A DNA stretch of 64,000 nt from Lachnospiraceae bacterium (GTDB taxonomy: Bacteria > Bacillota > Clostridia > Lachnospirales > Lachnospiraceae): NCBI GenBank assembly GCA_029067085.1, contig JAIEFE010000010.1, forward strand, positions 1-64,000, read 5' to 3'. The notes under the pieces were generated by a model. It did no database searches, was not told where the DNA came from, and saw nothing but the letters and a program-made list of their open reading frames with translations. The translations under genes and the position numbers were made by a program. The first letter of the stretch is position 1. Every line of letters begins with the position of its first letter. This document shows, in pieces, positions 7,574 to 16,438 of the stretch.

Positions 7574-8567
7574 ATACACCTCCAGAGCTTTCGATCAAAC
7601 CAAATCCATCTAATTTCTCCAACATAGTGAGCGTACAGTATGTTTCGTACTTTATCTGTAATTCCTGCAAGCCCTTGTCATCACCAAACGACCAGCCTAA
7701 CGGCCACCGACCATCATCGTTTTGTTGAGCAATTCTGTATTGCAACGAATCAAGCACCAGGTTTGTTACAGCAGGATACACTATACTGTTCGGGTGTTCT
7801 ACCACGTCGCAGGGCAAATGTACATAATCCTTGTCCGATTTTGCAAAATCAAGTTCCATAAAAGCAGTCGGATTCTGACATAGAATTGATGTCAGCTTAT
7901 CCGCTGTTTCCTTGTCTTTCAAGCAAGGTACAAACCATTGAAAATACTCAATATCATACGGTTCGCCCTCATCGAAAATTTCTCTATTATAATCAGGCGA
8001 ATTTTTGTCCCAATACCGCAAAATATACTCTGTTGGATACTTTATGATATCGCTGTATAATTCTTTTGGCACCAGATCAGAATAATACGCAACAAATGCC
8101 GCAAAACACACTTTTTCATTGGCTTTGTAATTTTTAATGCGTTCCTCTTCCTTTTCTATCGGTTTCGTATCTTCTCCACTATAACTGACCCAATAGCAAT
8201 GAACTCCATCATTGACTTCAGGTACTACAACTTCTCCCCAGTTTCCTATTTCAGGTATATAAAGATCTAAAATATATTTCATCATTTTTTGAATAAGCGG
8301 GTGATCAGCCGAGGGCTTTTCCTTTAGGTTTAAAATATATTTAACAGCTTTTTCGGTGGACTTCAGGCATGGTCCCTGATAATCAAACTCGTAATAAATC
8401 CCGCCGAATCCGCCGTTTTCATGTTGATATTTTGCTAATACATTTAGAAAGGCATCTGCGTTGTTATCTTCAAAAAGGTATCTGAACCACGCTCGGTTTA
8501 TGTCATCGCCGTTTGCAAATACATAATCTCTCGCCTTGATAAAATTTTCATATTTTAATTTAAGCAT
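7554..8567 (-). CDS. Terpenoid-cyclase/prenyltransferase-fold-like protein
   Basis: The 337-residue soluble protein is built of helical repeats with QW-like motifs (KYQHENGGFGGIYYEF near residue 46, QQNDDGRWPLGWSFGDD near residue 290), features of the alpha/alpha-toroid fold of squalene cyclases and prenyltransferases. The DXDD or metal motifs of true cyclases are not evident, so catalytic activity is unproven. A second protein of this type is fused to a GNAT domain at 9587-11161. Function is unknown. Confidence 0.6.
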   Translation of the reverse strand: MLKLKYENFIKARDYVFANGDDINRAWFRYLFEDNNADAFLNVLAKYQHENGGFGGIYYEFDYQGPCLKSTEKAVKYILNLKEKPSADHPLIQKMMKYILDLYIPEIGNWGEVVVPEVNDGVHCYWVSYSGEDTKPIEKEEERIKNYKANEKVCFAAFVAYYSDLVPKELYSDIIKYPTEYILRYWDKNSPDYNREIFDEGEPYDIEYFQWFVPCLKDKETADKLTSILCQNPTAFMELDFAKSDKDYVHLPCDVVEHPNSIVYPAVTNLVLDSLQYRIAQQNDDGRWPLGWSFGDDKGLQELQIKYETYCTLTMLEKLDGFGLIESSGGVYVRKDA

Positions 8568-8640
8568 AACTTCTACATCTCCTATAAATTTTTAGCTTTA
8601 TTATAATAATTAATTATTCTTTATACTGATGTGGAGCATA

Positions 8641-9465
8641 CTACCTCTTTTGACAATTCTCACAATAATACACTGCCCCACCCATGAAATTTACTTTACG
8701 GATCTCATTCCCACATTTCATACATGGCTCAAACAATGTATTTTTACTTAATTGGGTAATATATTTCCCCTTTTGCCCAAACAAGTCCTTTTCCGTATCC
8801 CGTCCGCCTTGTTCACACATTTCCTTTAGGATTTTCTTTATTGAAGTATATAACATCATAAAATCTGTTTCGGAAGCTTCTCTCATATCAAATCGCGGAT
8901 CGATCCCGGCATTCCACAAGATATCCTGCAATACGCCATTTCCAAGACCAGGTATTCTCTGCTCTGTTGCAAGGAATGCCTTTGCTGATATCTTTTTTTG
9001 ATTCCCCGGGTAAAGACTCTTAAAGTATTCAAATGTAAATTCTTCACGCAGCGGATTTATTTTACTGCATGATGATATATAGAACTCTTCTGTACATTTC
9101 CCCCTCGGTAATACGTAAATAAAGCCATACATTTGTATTGACACAAAAACCGCCGTTTCATCATCAAAGTAAATGGCTAATTGATGCTTCTTCGGAAATT
9201 TCCTTCTGTCTTCATAATATCTGGGATACGCACCATCGGCAAACACAACCATACAATCCTCCGTATCCATTTCAATCATGCCGCCGTGATAGGTCGCTTT
9301 CATAACAGTTTGTCCTTTCAATAGTTCTTTATAGTCTTTAATCTCACCCTGAAAGAACGCAAAACTGTGCGGTGTGTGCAATACTTCAATATCGCTTACT
9401 ATTTTTCCGGTCAAGTTCTTCTCTATCTGTCTGGATATCGTATAGCTTTCCGGTAATTCTAACAT
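8641..9465 (-). CDS. Fpg/Nei-like DNA glycosylase homologue
   Basis: The 274-residue protein has the Fpg/Nei plan: an N-terminal beta-sandwich, the H2TH segment GLGNGVLQDILWNAGIDP and a C-terminal zinc finger with CMKCG and YYCENCQ. Family enzymes excise oxidised bases and nick DNA using an N-terminal Pro and an adjacent Glu. Here the start reads MLELPE: the Glu is kept but the usual Pro after Met is Leu, so classic Schiff-base chemistry at Pro is not expected. It could be a specialised or non-catalytic paralogue. The gene sits inside the GNAT array. Confidence 0.8.
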   Translation of the reverse strand: MLELPESYTISRQIEKNLTGKIVSDIEVLHTPHSFAFFQGEIKDYKELLKGQTVMKATYHGGMIEMDTEDCMVVFADGAYPRYYEDRRKFPKKHQLAIYFDDETAVFVSIQMYGFIYVLPRGKCTEEFYISSCSKINPLREEFTFEYFKSLYPGNQKKISAKAFLATEQRIPGLGNGVLQDILWNAGIDPRFDMREASETDFMMLYTSIKKILKEMCEQGGRDTEKDLFGQKGKYITQLSKNTLFEPCMKCGNEIRKVNFMGGAVYYCENCQKR

Positions 9466-9488
9466 ACGCTTTCCTCCCGACTAAAGAT

Positions 9489-9512
9489 AGCGAAGTTCCC
9501 TGCGGCTTCGCT
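9489..9512. repeat. Hairpin upstream of the Fpg-like gene
   Basis: AGCGAAG and CTTCGCT form a 7-bp perfect stem around a ten-base loop, 24 bases before the Fpg-like start. No T run follows, so it is not a typical terminator. A TGACA-N5-TGTCA inverted repeat at 9568-9582 overlaps a TTGACA box and could be promoter/operator material. Both are tentative. Confidence 0.4.
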
Positions 9513-9586
9513 CCCCCTGTACATCCTTAAGATGCAGCAGTATTCAGATATGATATCAGAAGAATCCTGACACCTTATGTCAACAT

Positions 9587-11161
9587 TTATTCTTTATGTA
9601 TTTTTTTTGCCATATTTCCATAGTGCCTTGTCAGACACAGCCTAAACGACAAGTCCGAAATACGCTTCTGTTTATTTTTCCAGTCATCATTCAGCGTCAA
9701 ACCCGAATAGGCTCCCCAGTTGGTATATGCTGCTCTTTGATTTGCTCTCCTAATATTTTCTGCTAACTGTTCCAGCTGTGTATCATCCATTAAATCAACA
9801 TTCTTACGGAATGGGGATTTTTCACTTAACATTCCCATTCGTGCTGCCAATTCATGAAAATGAAACCACCAAAAACCATACTGTTCTTTATATTCACAGT
9901 TGATCGGATGAATCATACTGCCTAGAGGAGCGACAAGCTGTGACCCTGCCTTAATATATGTCGAAGGAAGCGGAAGCCACTCATACAACTTCTCAAATGC
10001 TATAGCCAGCATTTTTTGATTTTCCTCTGTACGCCACATATCCGTATATGCAAGCATTCTCATATGGAAAACCGTAGGAATATACTTGTCACCCAGAAAC
10101 ACAAACTTCCCATTCCTATTCTCAACTGCGATATCACTGTAGCTGTCGGCTTCAGCAACATATCTGAATGCCTGTAGTGCCGCCTCAACCCATTCCTGCA
10201 CAAAATCATATTGAACTAAACCCGCCTGTGCAAACAGAGATGCCCGTATGATTTCAAATCCTATAGCTTGTGCAGCTTTGCTGTTAATTCCTTCTTTTTG
10301 CCAACCTGAAACAAGCATTACGCTCAAGGCTTTCTGCAATGGCTTAAAATCCAACTGCACCCCCATTTCCAACAGATACCGGACACATCCTTCGTGCGGC
10401 CAGATTTTACTGCCTGTAGGCGCAGTATGAAGCCTTGTCCCGAAATATCCGTCATCACTCTGCCATTCTAAAATCTGACTGACTTTTGGACTGCTCAAGA
10501 TTTTCTGCTGATATTCATTTACTTCATTTTCAGATAAATGCTCATTCCATATTTCCTTACGGGTGCGATATTCGATTGAGGGACAATTATTATTGATCAG
10601 CCGGTCTGGTAAGTTATTCAAATCAGTATGCCGGAATTTAACATATTTTTTAAAAATCAACATTCCATTACCATAAGGGTCATCTTCTGCGCCAAATTCT
10701 TCCCTGACAAATTCATACCCATTCTTTTCAAGAACTCTTATCGAAGCATTATTTCCATGCATAACGCGTCCATATAAAATGTTAATTTCAAAAGTTTCAG
10801 CTATAAACTTTGTCATTGCCATTAAAAGTTCAGTAGCATACCCTTTTCCACTATACTTTTTACAAATTCCGTAGCCGATTTCTACCTCATTTTGATTTCC
10901 TTCCACTTCATTTACACCCGTATCACCTATCAATTCACCTGTACTTTTTAATTCAACAGCCAATACATATGGTAAATGTTTATGATTGACACAATCGATA
11001 TAAAAATTGATTGCTATCTTTGTCTCTTCAATATCTGCATAACTTTCATTTGGAATCCATTTTTTTACCTCTTCCTCCAGATGATTTTTATACAAACATC
11101 GTGCATCATCAAGTTCAAATTTTCTGATCTTCAAATGTTCTGTCTCAAATATGTATTCCAA
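9587..11161 (-). CDS. GNAT domain fused to a terpenoid-cyclase-like domain
   Basis: In this 524-residue protein residues 1-175 form a RimJ/RimL-like GNAT (start FETEHLKIRKFELDDARCLY, acetyl-CoA motif KKYSGKGYATELL). From about residue 185 (NLPDRLINNNCPSIEYRTRK) a second, helical domain follows with the QW-like motif WQSDDGYFGTRLHTAPTG, resembling the protein at 7554-8567. The join is in frame with no visible linker signature and probably arose by loss of a stop and intergenic segment between two array genes. Function is unknown. Confidence 0.7.
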   Translation of the reverse strand: MEYIFETEHLKIRKFELDDARCLYKNHLEEEVKKWIPNESYADIEETKIAINFYIDCVNHKHLPYVLAVELKSTGELIGDTGVNEVEGNQNEVEIGYGICKKYSGKGYATELLMAMTKFIAETFEINILYGRVMHGNNASIRVLEKNGYEFVREEFGAEDDPYGNGMLIFKKYVKFRHTDLNNLPDRLINNNCPSIEYRTRKEIWNEHLSENEVNEYQQKILSSPKVSQILEWQSDDGYFGTRLHTAPTGSKIWPHEGCVRYLLEMGVQLDFKPLQKALSVMLVSGWQKEGINSKAAQAIGFEIIRASLFAQAGLVQYDFVQEWVEAALQAFRYVAEADSYSDIAVENRNGKFVFLGDKYIPTVFHMRMLAYTDMWRTEENQKMLAIAFEKLYEWLPLPSTYIKAGSQLVAPLGSMIHPINCEYKEQYGFWWFHFHELAARMGMLSEKSPFRKNVDLMDDTQLEQLAENIRRANQRAAYTNWGAYSGLTLNDDWKNKQKRISDLSFRLCLTRHYGNMAKKIHKE

Positions 11162-11195
11162 GTCCTATTCCTCTCTAAGTTACGATTTTATCTCC

Positions 11196-11636
11196 TCAAA
11201 TATCAATATTCTTGCGGAACCAAAATGACGTTTTCCTATAGCCCAAATGCTCATAAAACTCGTGCGCGCCTGTTCGCTGAAAACCCGATGCAAGTCCAAT
11301 ACATGAAGAATTGCGCTCATTTGCCAGTTTCTCAACACGTTCCATAAGCAATTTACCGATACCACGATGTTGAAACTCGGGCAAAACGGCAAGTCCGTTC
11401 ATTTTAATATATCCATTTGGATAGGGAATTGCTATAGTTTCAACTGCTGTGGCCAAACCGACAACATCACCGTTCACATCGGCGACAAATGTACAATAGC
11501 GATTGTCGTTTCTCATCTTTTCATATGTAGTGATTATATTCTCATCAGTTGTCGTCGAAAAGCCAAGCACATCGCGCCAGATTACCGCTACGGACAGATA
11601 GTCTTTACTTTCTATTTCTCTAATAACAATGTTCAT
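11196..11636 (-). CDS. GNAT-family N-acetyltransferase
   Basis: A compact 146-residue GNAT. It carries DVVGLATAVETIAIP, the conserved LAVLPEFQHRGIGKLLMERV acetyl-CoA motif near residue 85 and the C-terminal GAHEFYEHLGYRKTSFWF. This pattern is close to aminoglycoside-type and general small-molecule acetyltransferases, but no specific substrate can be assigned. Confidence 0.87.
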   Translation of the reverse strand: MNIVIREIESKDYLSVAVIWRDVLGFSTTTDENIITTYEKMRNDNRYCTFVADVNGDVVGLATAVETIAIPYPNGYIKMNGLAVLPEFQHRGIGKLLMERVEKLANERNSSCIGLASGFQRTGAHEFYEHLGYRKTSFWFRKNIDI

Positions 11637-11644
11637 ATCGATTA

Positions 11645-11692
11645 TTTCCTCTCTTACAAAATTTACATTACCCGATCTGACAAACAGATTAT
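11645..11692 (-). repeat. Array boundary repeat, copy C
   Basis: Fifteen bases after the stop of the tandem GNAT gene the minus strand reads AATCTGTTTGTCAGATCGGG and then TAATGTAAATTTT. The core GTTTGTCAGAT and the right arm AATGTAAATT match copy A and the consensus closely. The next gene start follows after a CCTCTCTTA stretch (plus strand) that copy A also has. Confidence 0.6.
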
Positions 11693-11706
11693 CTCTGAAT
11701 ATGACA

Positions 11707-12720
11707 CTACATTCGCTTTATCATATCGATACACCAATCTTCATATTTCCCTTGATTCCCCTGCTCATCCGTATATTCGTATACACCATCTAAATGTATC
11801 TCGCCAACTGCATGATACCCTAATCTCTCATACAATCTTTTTGCATCAGGATTATCCGTTGGATTAACATCAAGCCCCAAATAGGGAATTTCATTTTCCT
11901 TACAGCATTCCTCACACGCCACCACCAACTGAGATCCAATGCCGCAATTCCGTAAAGGTTCTATGATCAATAAATCAATCATATCGGCACATTTTTCATG
12001 ATCAGTATATACCATAACATCTTCCTTATTTTCTAATGACAACAACACATATCCAATTGCATAATTATTGATAAATACTCCCAGATAGACTGCTTTCCCA
12101 TCTCTCTGCTGCCGGAATCTGTCAGTGTGTACTGAAGCATCCCTTTTAACCAATAATAAACTATCCAAATCACTTTCCTTTATGATCCTTATCTGATATG
12201 ATAGTTCCTTTTCTAACAAGACCAACTGAACATCCTTTATTCCGTTAAATACGCAGGGGACAATATCGATTTCTTTATAGCCCAGCTTTTTGTACATTGT
12301 CCTTGCGTTATTGTTCTTTGCATTTGTATCCATTCTAAGATAGCGACACCCTTGCGAAACAGCGTATCTTTCATAGAAATCAACAAACCTTTTTCCATAT
12401 CCCTTTCCTGACTGCGCCGGATCAATCACTAAAGTGTGCAGAACCATAACCTCTGGTTCCGAAACAACATAATTCCAGTGACCATCTCTATACGCATCAG
12501 GCTGCTGTTTATTTATAATGGCTGCTCCTACAACAAGATTATCATCTACTGCAACAAACAAATCATTTCTTTGCAAAGCCTCTTCTGCGGTTGCATCTGT
12601 AGGATAAACATTTCGTATCCAACCGATAGTAACTTTACTACACTCCTCCGCTGTGTGTATGTCTGCATATATTTTTGAAATTTCCTGCAAATCTTCTATA
12701 GTTGCCTTCCTAAACACCAT
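11707..12720 (-). CDS. Tandem GNAT acetyltransferase (two domains)
   Basis: The 337-residue protein contains two complete GNAT domains. The first (1-165) has VIDPAQSGKGYGKRFVDF and NARTMYKKLGYKEIDI; the second (175-337) has IIEPLRNCGIGSQLVVACE and AKRLYERLGYHAVGEI. Both acetyl-CoA motifs appear intact. Known tandem GNATs often have one catalytic and one structural domain. The start at 12720 is preferred to an upstream Met since AGGAG lies 11 bases before it. The two halves differ clearly in sequence, so fusion of different genes is likelier than recent duplication. Confidence 0.85.
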   Translation of the reverse strand: MVFRKATIEDLQEISKIYADIHTAEECSKVTIGWIRNVYPTDATAEEALQRNDLFVAVDDNLVVGAAIINKQQPDAYRDGHWNYVVSEPEVMVLHTLVIDPAQSGKGYGKRFVDFYERYAVSQGCRYLRMDTNAKNNNARTMYKKLGYKEIDIVPCVFNGIKDVQLVLLEKELSYQIRIIKESDLDSLLLVKRDASVHTDRFRQQRDGKAVYLGVFINNYAIGYVLLSLENKEDVMVYTDHEKCADMIDLLIIEPLRNCGIGSQLVVACEECCKENEIPYLGLDVNPTDNPDAKRLYERLGYHAVGEIHLDGVYEYTDEQGNQGKYEDWCIDMIKRM

Positions 12721-12756
12721 AGTTTCATTTCTCCTAAGCGGCATGCCAAATATTAG

Positions 12757-13251
12757 TCAATCAACAATTACGTGTTGGAAACCTTTCGTCCAATCAATAA
12801 TGATCCTTTTATCGTATTTGTTAATATTGTCAGGTAGACTCGTTTTATCAAAAAACTTATGTTCCAGTGCTTCTTCCGTATTATCTTGAATTTCTCCGCT
12901 ATACACAGTTGTTTTAAAAACAATACCTGTTGCATAACAAATATCTCCGTTTGGATAAGTGATAATTCCATCCTCACCCGAATAAATACCAAATAACGTC
13001 AGTTCTCCTATCTCAATTCCGGTTTCTTCAAGTGCTTCTCTTTTTATCACTTCTATAAATTTCTCACCGATCTCCATAGACCCTCCAATGAGTGCCCAGC
13101 ATCCATTATCACGTCTCTTTTGGAGTAGTATTTCACCTTTTTCATTTTCGATAATAACCCCGCAGCTTATTACCATAAGAGGCGCATGCCCTACATCTTT
13201 ACGCATCTCAGCAATATAATTTTCTCGATACCTTTCTATCATATCTTTCAT
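12757..13251 (-). CDS. NUDIX hydrolase
   Basis: The 164-residue protein has a complete Nudix box starting at GGSMEIGEKF and continuing through REALEETGI, with the metal-binding glutamates in place. Preceding strands read GEILLQKRRDNGCWALIGG. Nudix enzymes cleave nucleoside diphosphates linked to other groups; the substrate is undetermined. It lies between the tandem GNAT and a MATE gene in the array. Confidence 0.88.
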   Translation of the reverse strand: MKDMIERYRENYIAEMRKDVGHAPLMVISCGVIIENEKGEILLQKRRDNGCWALIGGSMEIGEKFIEVIKREALEETGIEIGELTLFGIYSGEDGIITYPNGDICYATGIVFKTTVYSGEIQDNTEEALEHKFFDKTSLPDNINKYDKRIIIDWTKGFQHVIVD

Positions 13252-13306
13252 ATCAACAACCTGTCTCCTTTATACTTTTTGAAATTCATTCCTCCACCTT
13301 CAAGAA

Positions 13307-14629
13307 TTAAATAACTTCTTTTGTAAGCCATTTTGAGGACAGATATCGTAAAGAATAACAGATGCCCCTCGCATACCAGTCCACGAACATTCCGATCCAA
13401 ACACCAAGTATTGAAAGACCACACCACATAACGAGTACGTAGCTTACCACGATTCTGCATATCCACATGGATAATATACTGACAATCATTGTAAACTTCG
13501 CATCTCCGGCACCTCTGAGAGCATTCGGCAATGTAAAACTTAACGGCCAGACCGGTAATGCTGCGACAGCAAAACAGCGCAGTACTGTCACTGCCATAGC
13601 CGTGGCAGCGGCAGAAAGCGAAAAGACAGACACTAAACGCGGTGCGACAGCAAACAAAAGGAGCTTACACGTCCAGTCTCCGATATATGCCAGTTTCAAT
13701 AAGCGCTTGGAATCCTTTACGGCAAGTTCTTTATCACCGGCTCCTATATCCTGTCCTACAATTACGACAAGTGCCAACCCTATGGACATTCCCGGAATAT
13801 TGGGGAAATCTATGATCTGATAACCAATTGAATTTGCTGCAATTGCATCTGTTCCAAGCGTTGCAACCATACTCACAACAAGCAGCTTGCCAATTTGAAA
13901 CATTCCGTTTTCAATTCCGCTTGGTATACCAATTGACAAAATCTTATTTATCAAGCCGGCCGATGGTTTGTACATTTTCATTTCAGAAATTCGCAGTTTG
14001 TTTCTTTTTGACAAAAGCAATAACTTCATTATAATTCCTGCAACCGCCCTGCTTATCAGCGTAGCAACTCCAACACCCAAAACGCCCATATGCAGCCCAA
14101 AGACAAACCATGCATTAAATACCACGTTTACAATATTCATGACCAGACTTACCATCATTGAGGTTTTTGTATCCTCCTGACAGCGCAGGATTGCCGCACC
14201 TGTATTGTACATACCGAGAAACACAAAGGAAATACCTGACACCAACAAATAGATATGTGCTGCCTCCATAACATCGTTCTCAATTTTGCCAAAGAGACAT
14301 CCTAATATGAAACGACCGAATACAATACACACCAACATCGTTGTAACGGAAAATATGTTCATAAGGATTTCCAGCTGGGCACAGGATTTTTCGGACATTT
14401 CATGGTTCTTACTTCCTCTATACTGGCTTGTGACAACAATTCCTCCTGCTGCAAATGCCGACATCACCTGAATGATCAGTCGATTGATATTATCAACCAA
14501 TGCAACTCCCGACACCGCCACCTGCCCAACGGTAGATACCATAAAAGTATCTACCATTCCTACACTGACGGCCAGTAACTGCTCCAGTATTAAGGGAAGC
14601 AGTAATTTTCTTAGCCTGTTCTTTTCCAT
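13307..14629 (-). CDS. MATE-family efflux transporter
   Basis: A 440-residue membrane protein with about 12 hydrophobic segments and MATE signatures (LLAVSVGMVDTFMVSTVGQ near the start; a corresponding repeat GIPSGIENGMFQIGKLL in the second half). It belongs to the same superfamily as the pumps at 502-1815 and 47945-49312 but is clearly different in sequence. Export of cationic drugs or metabolites by Na+ or H+ antiport is the family role. It sits within the accessory array. Confidence 0.9.
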   Translation of the reverse strand: MEKNRLRKLLLPLILEQLLAVSVGMVDTFMVSTVGQVAVSGVALVDNINRLIIQVMSAFAAGGIVVTSQYRGSKNHEMSEKSCAQLEILMNIFSVTTMLVCIVFGRFILGCLFGKIENDVMEAAHIYLLVSGISFVFLGMYNTGAAILRCQEDTKTSMMVSLVMNIVNVVFNAWFVFGLHMGVLGVGVATLISRAVAGIIMKLLLLSKRNKLRISEMKMYKPSAGLINKILSIGIPSGIENGMFQIGKLLVVSMVATLGTDAIAANSIGYQIIDFPNIPGMSIGLALVVIVGQDIGAGDKELAVKDSKRLLKLAYIGDWTCKLLLFAVAPRLVSVFSLSAAATAMAVTVLRCFAVAALPVWPLSFTLPNALRGAGDAKFTMIVSILSMWICRIVVSYVLVMWCGLSILGVWIGMFVDWYARGICYSLRYLSSKWLTKEVI

Positions 14630-14649
14630 ATATGTATGATTCCGATTTC

Positions 14650-14688
14650 TTTAAAATTTTTCCCAACTAGACAACTGGAATTTAATTA
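14650..14688 (-). repeat. Array boundary repeat, copy D
   Basis: Beginning at the stop of the 14686 gene the minus strand reads TAATTAAATTCCAGTTGTC, then TAGTTGGGAAAAATTT. AAATTCC and GGGAAAAATTT form the outer arms, with GTTGTC as core. The MATE start lies about 20 bases further on. Confidence 0.5.
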
Positions 14689-15219
14689 TTCGTCAACATT
14701 TAATTTGGCATAAATATAGGTGTCTTTCCAAATTGCTTTTTCATTTTCATCTTTCCAAAAATATATATTCTTTCTTAAATAGGCTTCCCGCTGAAATCCT
14801 AATGCTTCAAGCAATTTCCATGATCTCGTATTAAGTGGATCACATTCTGCATATACCCTATGTACACCATTTGAAAATGCCTGCTGAATTAAAGCCTCGC
14901 AGCTTTCAGCAGCATAGCCATGCCCCCAATAATTCCGATTAAATACATAACCTATTTCCAGTGCTTCAAATTCACGTTTTCCCATATATACATTACCGAT
15001 CATTTTGTGGGTATCTTTTAATTCAACAGCAATCATTTCCTCTGTTCCGATACGCCATTCGAGATTTTCTTTTGTTTCATTAAGAGTTAGCGGTCTATAT
15101 GGCTCATATTCCACAACTTCTTTATCAGATAGATATTCAAATAAATCCTGCAAATCCTCTTTTTTGTATCTTCTTAAAACCAACCTTCCTGTTTCTGCTA
15201 TAAATATTTTACTGTCCAT
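14686..15219 (-). CDS. RimJ/RimL-type GNAT acetyltransferase
   Basis: The 177-residue protein begins FIAETGRLVLRRYKKEDLQ and has the motif FNRNYWGHGYAAESCEALI near residue 95 with NTRSWKLLEALGFQRE at the end, all typical of the RimJ/RimL subgroup. Target unknown. The ATG at 15219 has AAGGAG 6 bases before it and is preferred over an in-frame Met eight codons upstream, which lies inside boundary repeat territory. Confidence 0.87.
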   Translation of the reverse strand: MDSKIFIAETGRLVLRRYKKEDLQDLFEYLSDKEVVEYEPYRPLTLNETKENLEWRIGTEEMIAVELKDTHKMIGNVYMGKREFEALEIGYVFNRNYWGHGYAAESCEALIQQAFSNGVHRVYAECDPLNTRSWKLLEALGFQREAYLRKNIYFWKDENEKAIWKDTYIYAKLNVDE

Positions 15220-15240
15220 CCTTTTCTCCTTACATAAACT

Positions 15241-15270
15241 CAATTTCTCAGTCTGACAAAGCGGAAATTA
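15241..15270 (-). repeat. Array boundary repeat, copy B
   Basis: Starting at the stop codon of the HD gene, the minus strand reads TAATTTCCGCTTTGTCAG, then ACTGAGAAATTG. AATTTC and GAAATT are perfect inverted arms 16 bases apart around TTTGTCAG. This is the cleanest inverted-repeat example in the set. Confidence 0.6.
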
Positions 15271-15762
15271 ATCCAATTTCAAATCAAACATTTCTCTACA
15301 CAGTTTTTTCCCTGAATCAGTTCTGAAAATTTTCTTATATGCATGCTCTATCTCTTGAGCTGATAATCCATCCTCATATATATTGACAAGGAAATCCGCT
15401 TCTACAAGTATTTGATAATCAATACCGTCTATATCATCATAGGTATGATGATGCGCAATCAGATACTGAACCCGCTCAGACACTTCCACCTCAAAATTCA
15501 GATCAGTCAAAAGCCTTTTTGCAATATCCGGTCCTTCTTTTTCTTGGAGTTTTCCATTGCAGCTGCCATATTTTTCTTCACAGTATCGAATGCCTATGTC
15601 ATGCGTTAATGCCGCTGTTTCAAGAATAAACAAGGTGTCTGCATCGATGTTCTCCATTTCGGCGATCAGCTTTGCGTAACTGTGAACCTTACAGAAATGC
15701 TGTATCCTTTTTACATCTCCACTATATAACCGAATCATTTCAAAATGCAGTTTACTTATCAT
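15268..15762 (-). CDS. HD-domain phosphohydrolase
   Basis: The 164-residue protein shows the HD pattern: His in KVHSYAKLI (near residue 27), the THDIG doublet near residue 54, then a histidine cluster IAHHHTYDD and the Asp in VEADFLVN. HD enzymes hydrolyse phosphomonoesters or diesters of nucleotides using bound metal. The substrate is not predictable. It is another single-domain member of the accessory array. Confidence 0.85.
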   Translation of the reverse strand: MISKLHFEMIRLYSGDVKRIQHFCKVHSYAKLIAEMENIDADTLFILETAALTHDIGIRYCEEKYGSCNGKLQEKEGPDIAKRLLTDLNFEVEVSERVQYLIAHHHTYDDIDGIDYQILVEADFLVNIYEDGLSAQEIEHAYKKIFRTDSGKKLCREMFDLKLD

Positions 15763-15770
15763 ATCAATGC

Positions 15771-15801
15771 TCCTCTCAGAAATTTTATAAGCTGAAATTT
15801 A
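15771..15801 (-). repeat. Array boundary repeat, copy G (shortened)
   Basis: Immediately at the stop of the 23-residue frame the minus strand reads TAAATTTCAGCTTATAAAA then TTTCTGAGAGG. The left half TAAATTTCAG matches copies A and B; the TTTGTC core is replaced. It is a degenerate copy. Confidence 0.4.
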
Positions 15802-15870
15802 TATGCTTTCCATTATCAATTCTTTACACTTCCATTCTCCACCCAAAATATAGTATATAAGATTATTCAT
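15799..15870 (-). CDS. Possible 23-residue peptide or gene remnant
   Basis: A short frame (MNNLIYYILGGEWKCKELIM...) starts at 15870 with AAGGGA upstream and ends exactly where boundary repeat G begins, as full-length array genes do. It may be a remnant of a longer cassette or a small peptide. No family is recognised. Confidence 0.3.
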   Translation of the reverse strand: MNNLIYYILGGEWKCKELIMESI

Positions 15871-15883
15871 GTCTGTTCCCTTA

Positions 15884-16438
15884 TCAATTCTGATATTCAT
15901 CCCTCAATATTGAATACCAAACTTCATCTATCACTCCCTGATTACAAAATCCCGCCTTTCGTAATATACCTTCATATGTCATACCAATTTTCTGCATAAC
16001 TCTTCCTGATTTCGGGTTATTCTTATCATGCGTGGCAGCAATTCTGTTAAATCCTACTTCCTCAATCAAATATCTGACAACTGCTTTTCCGGCTTCGGGC
16101 ATAATTCCTAATCCCCACCAGTTAGTTCCCATACAATAACCAAGCTCGGCACACTCTATATTTTCCTTAACATGTACAACTGAAATATTGCCGATAACTT
16201 CACCAATTTCCTTTAATTCAATAGCCCAATTATAAAAATCAGCTTTATTATAATCGGCAATCCAGCTGCTTAATACACCCCTTGTAATTTCAACATCGGA
16301 ATGCGTTGGCCATGTGAGAAACTTTGTAACTTCATCTTCAGATGCCCAATTATGATACATAGCCCCGGAATCTTCAATCACAAATTTGCGTAAGATCAAT
16401 CGGTTCGTTTCAAGTAAAATTGTTCCTTTATGATTCAT
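15884..16438 (-). CDS. RimJ/RimL-type GNAT acetyltransferase
   Basis: The 184-residue protein opens with LLETNRLILRKFVIEDSGAM and carries LGYCMGTNWWGLGIMPEAGK and SGRVMQKIGMTYEGILR, as expected for the RimJ/RimL subgroup that acetylates protein N-termini or small molecules. The start at 16438 (GGAGG 9 bases before) overlaps the end of the upstream nucleotidyltransferase-kinase gene by 11 bases, implying translational coupling. Confidence 0.88.
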   Translation of the reverse strand: MNHKGTILLETNRLILRKFVIEDSGAMYHNWASEDEVTKFLTWPTHSDVEITRGVLSSWIADYNKADFYNWAIELKEIGEVIGNISVVHVKENIECAELGYCMGTNWWGLGIMPEAGKAVVRYLIEEVGFNRIAATHDKNNPKSGRVMQKIGMTYEGILRKAGFCNQGVIDEVWYSILRDEYQN

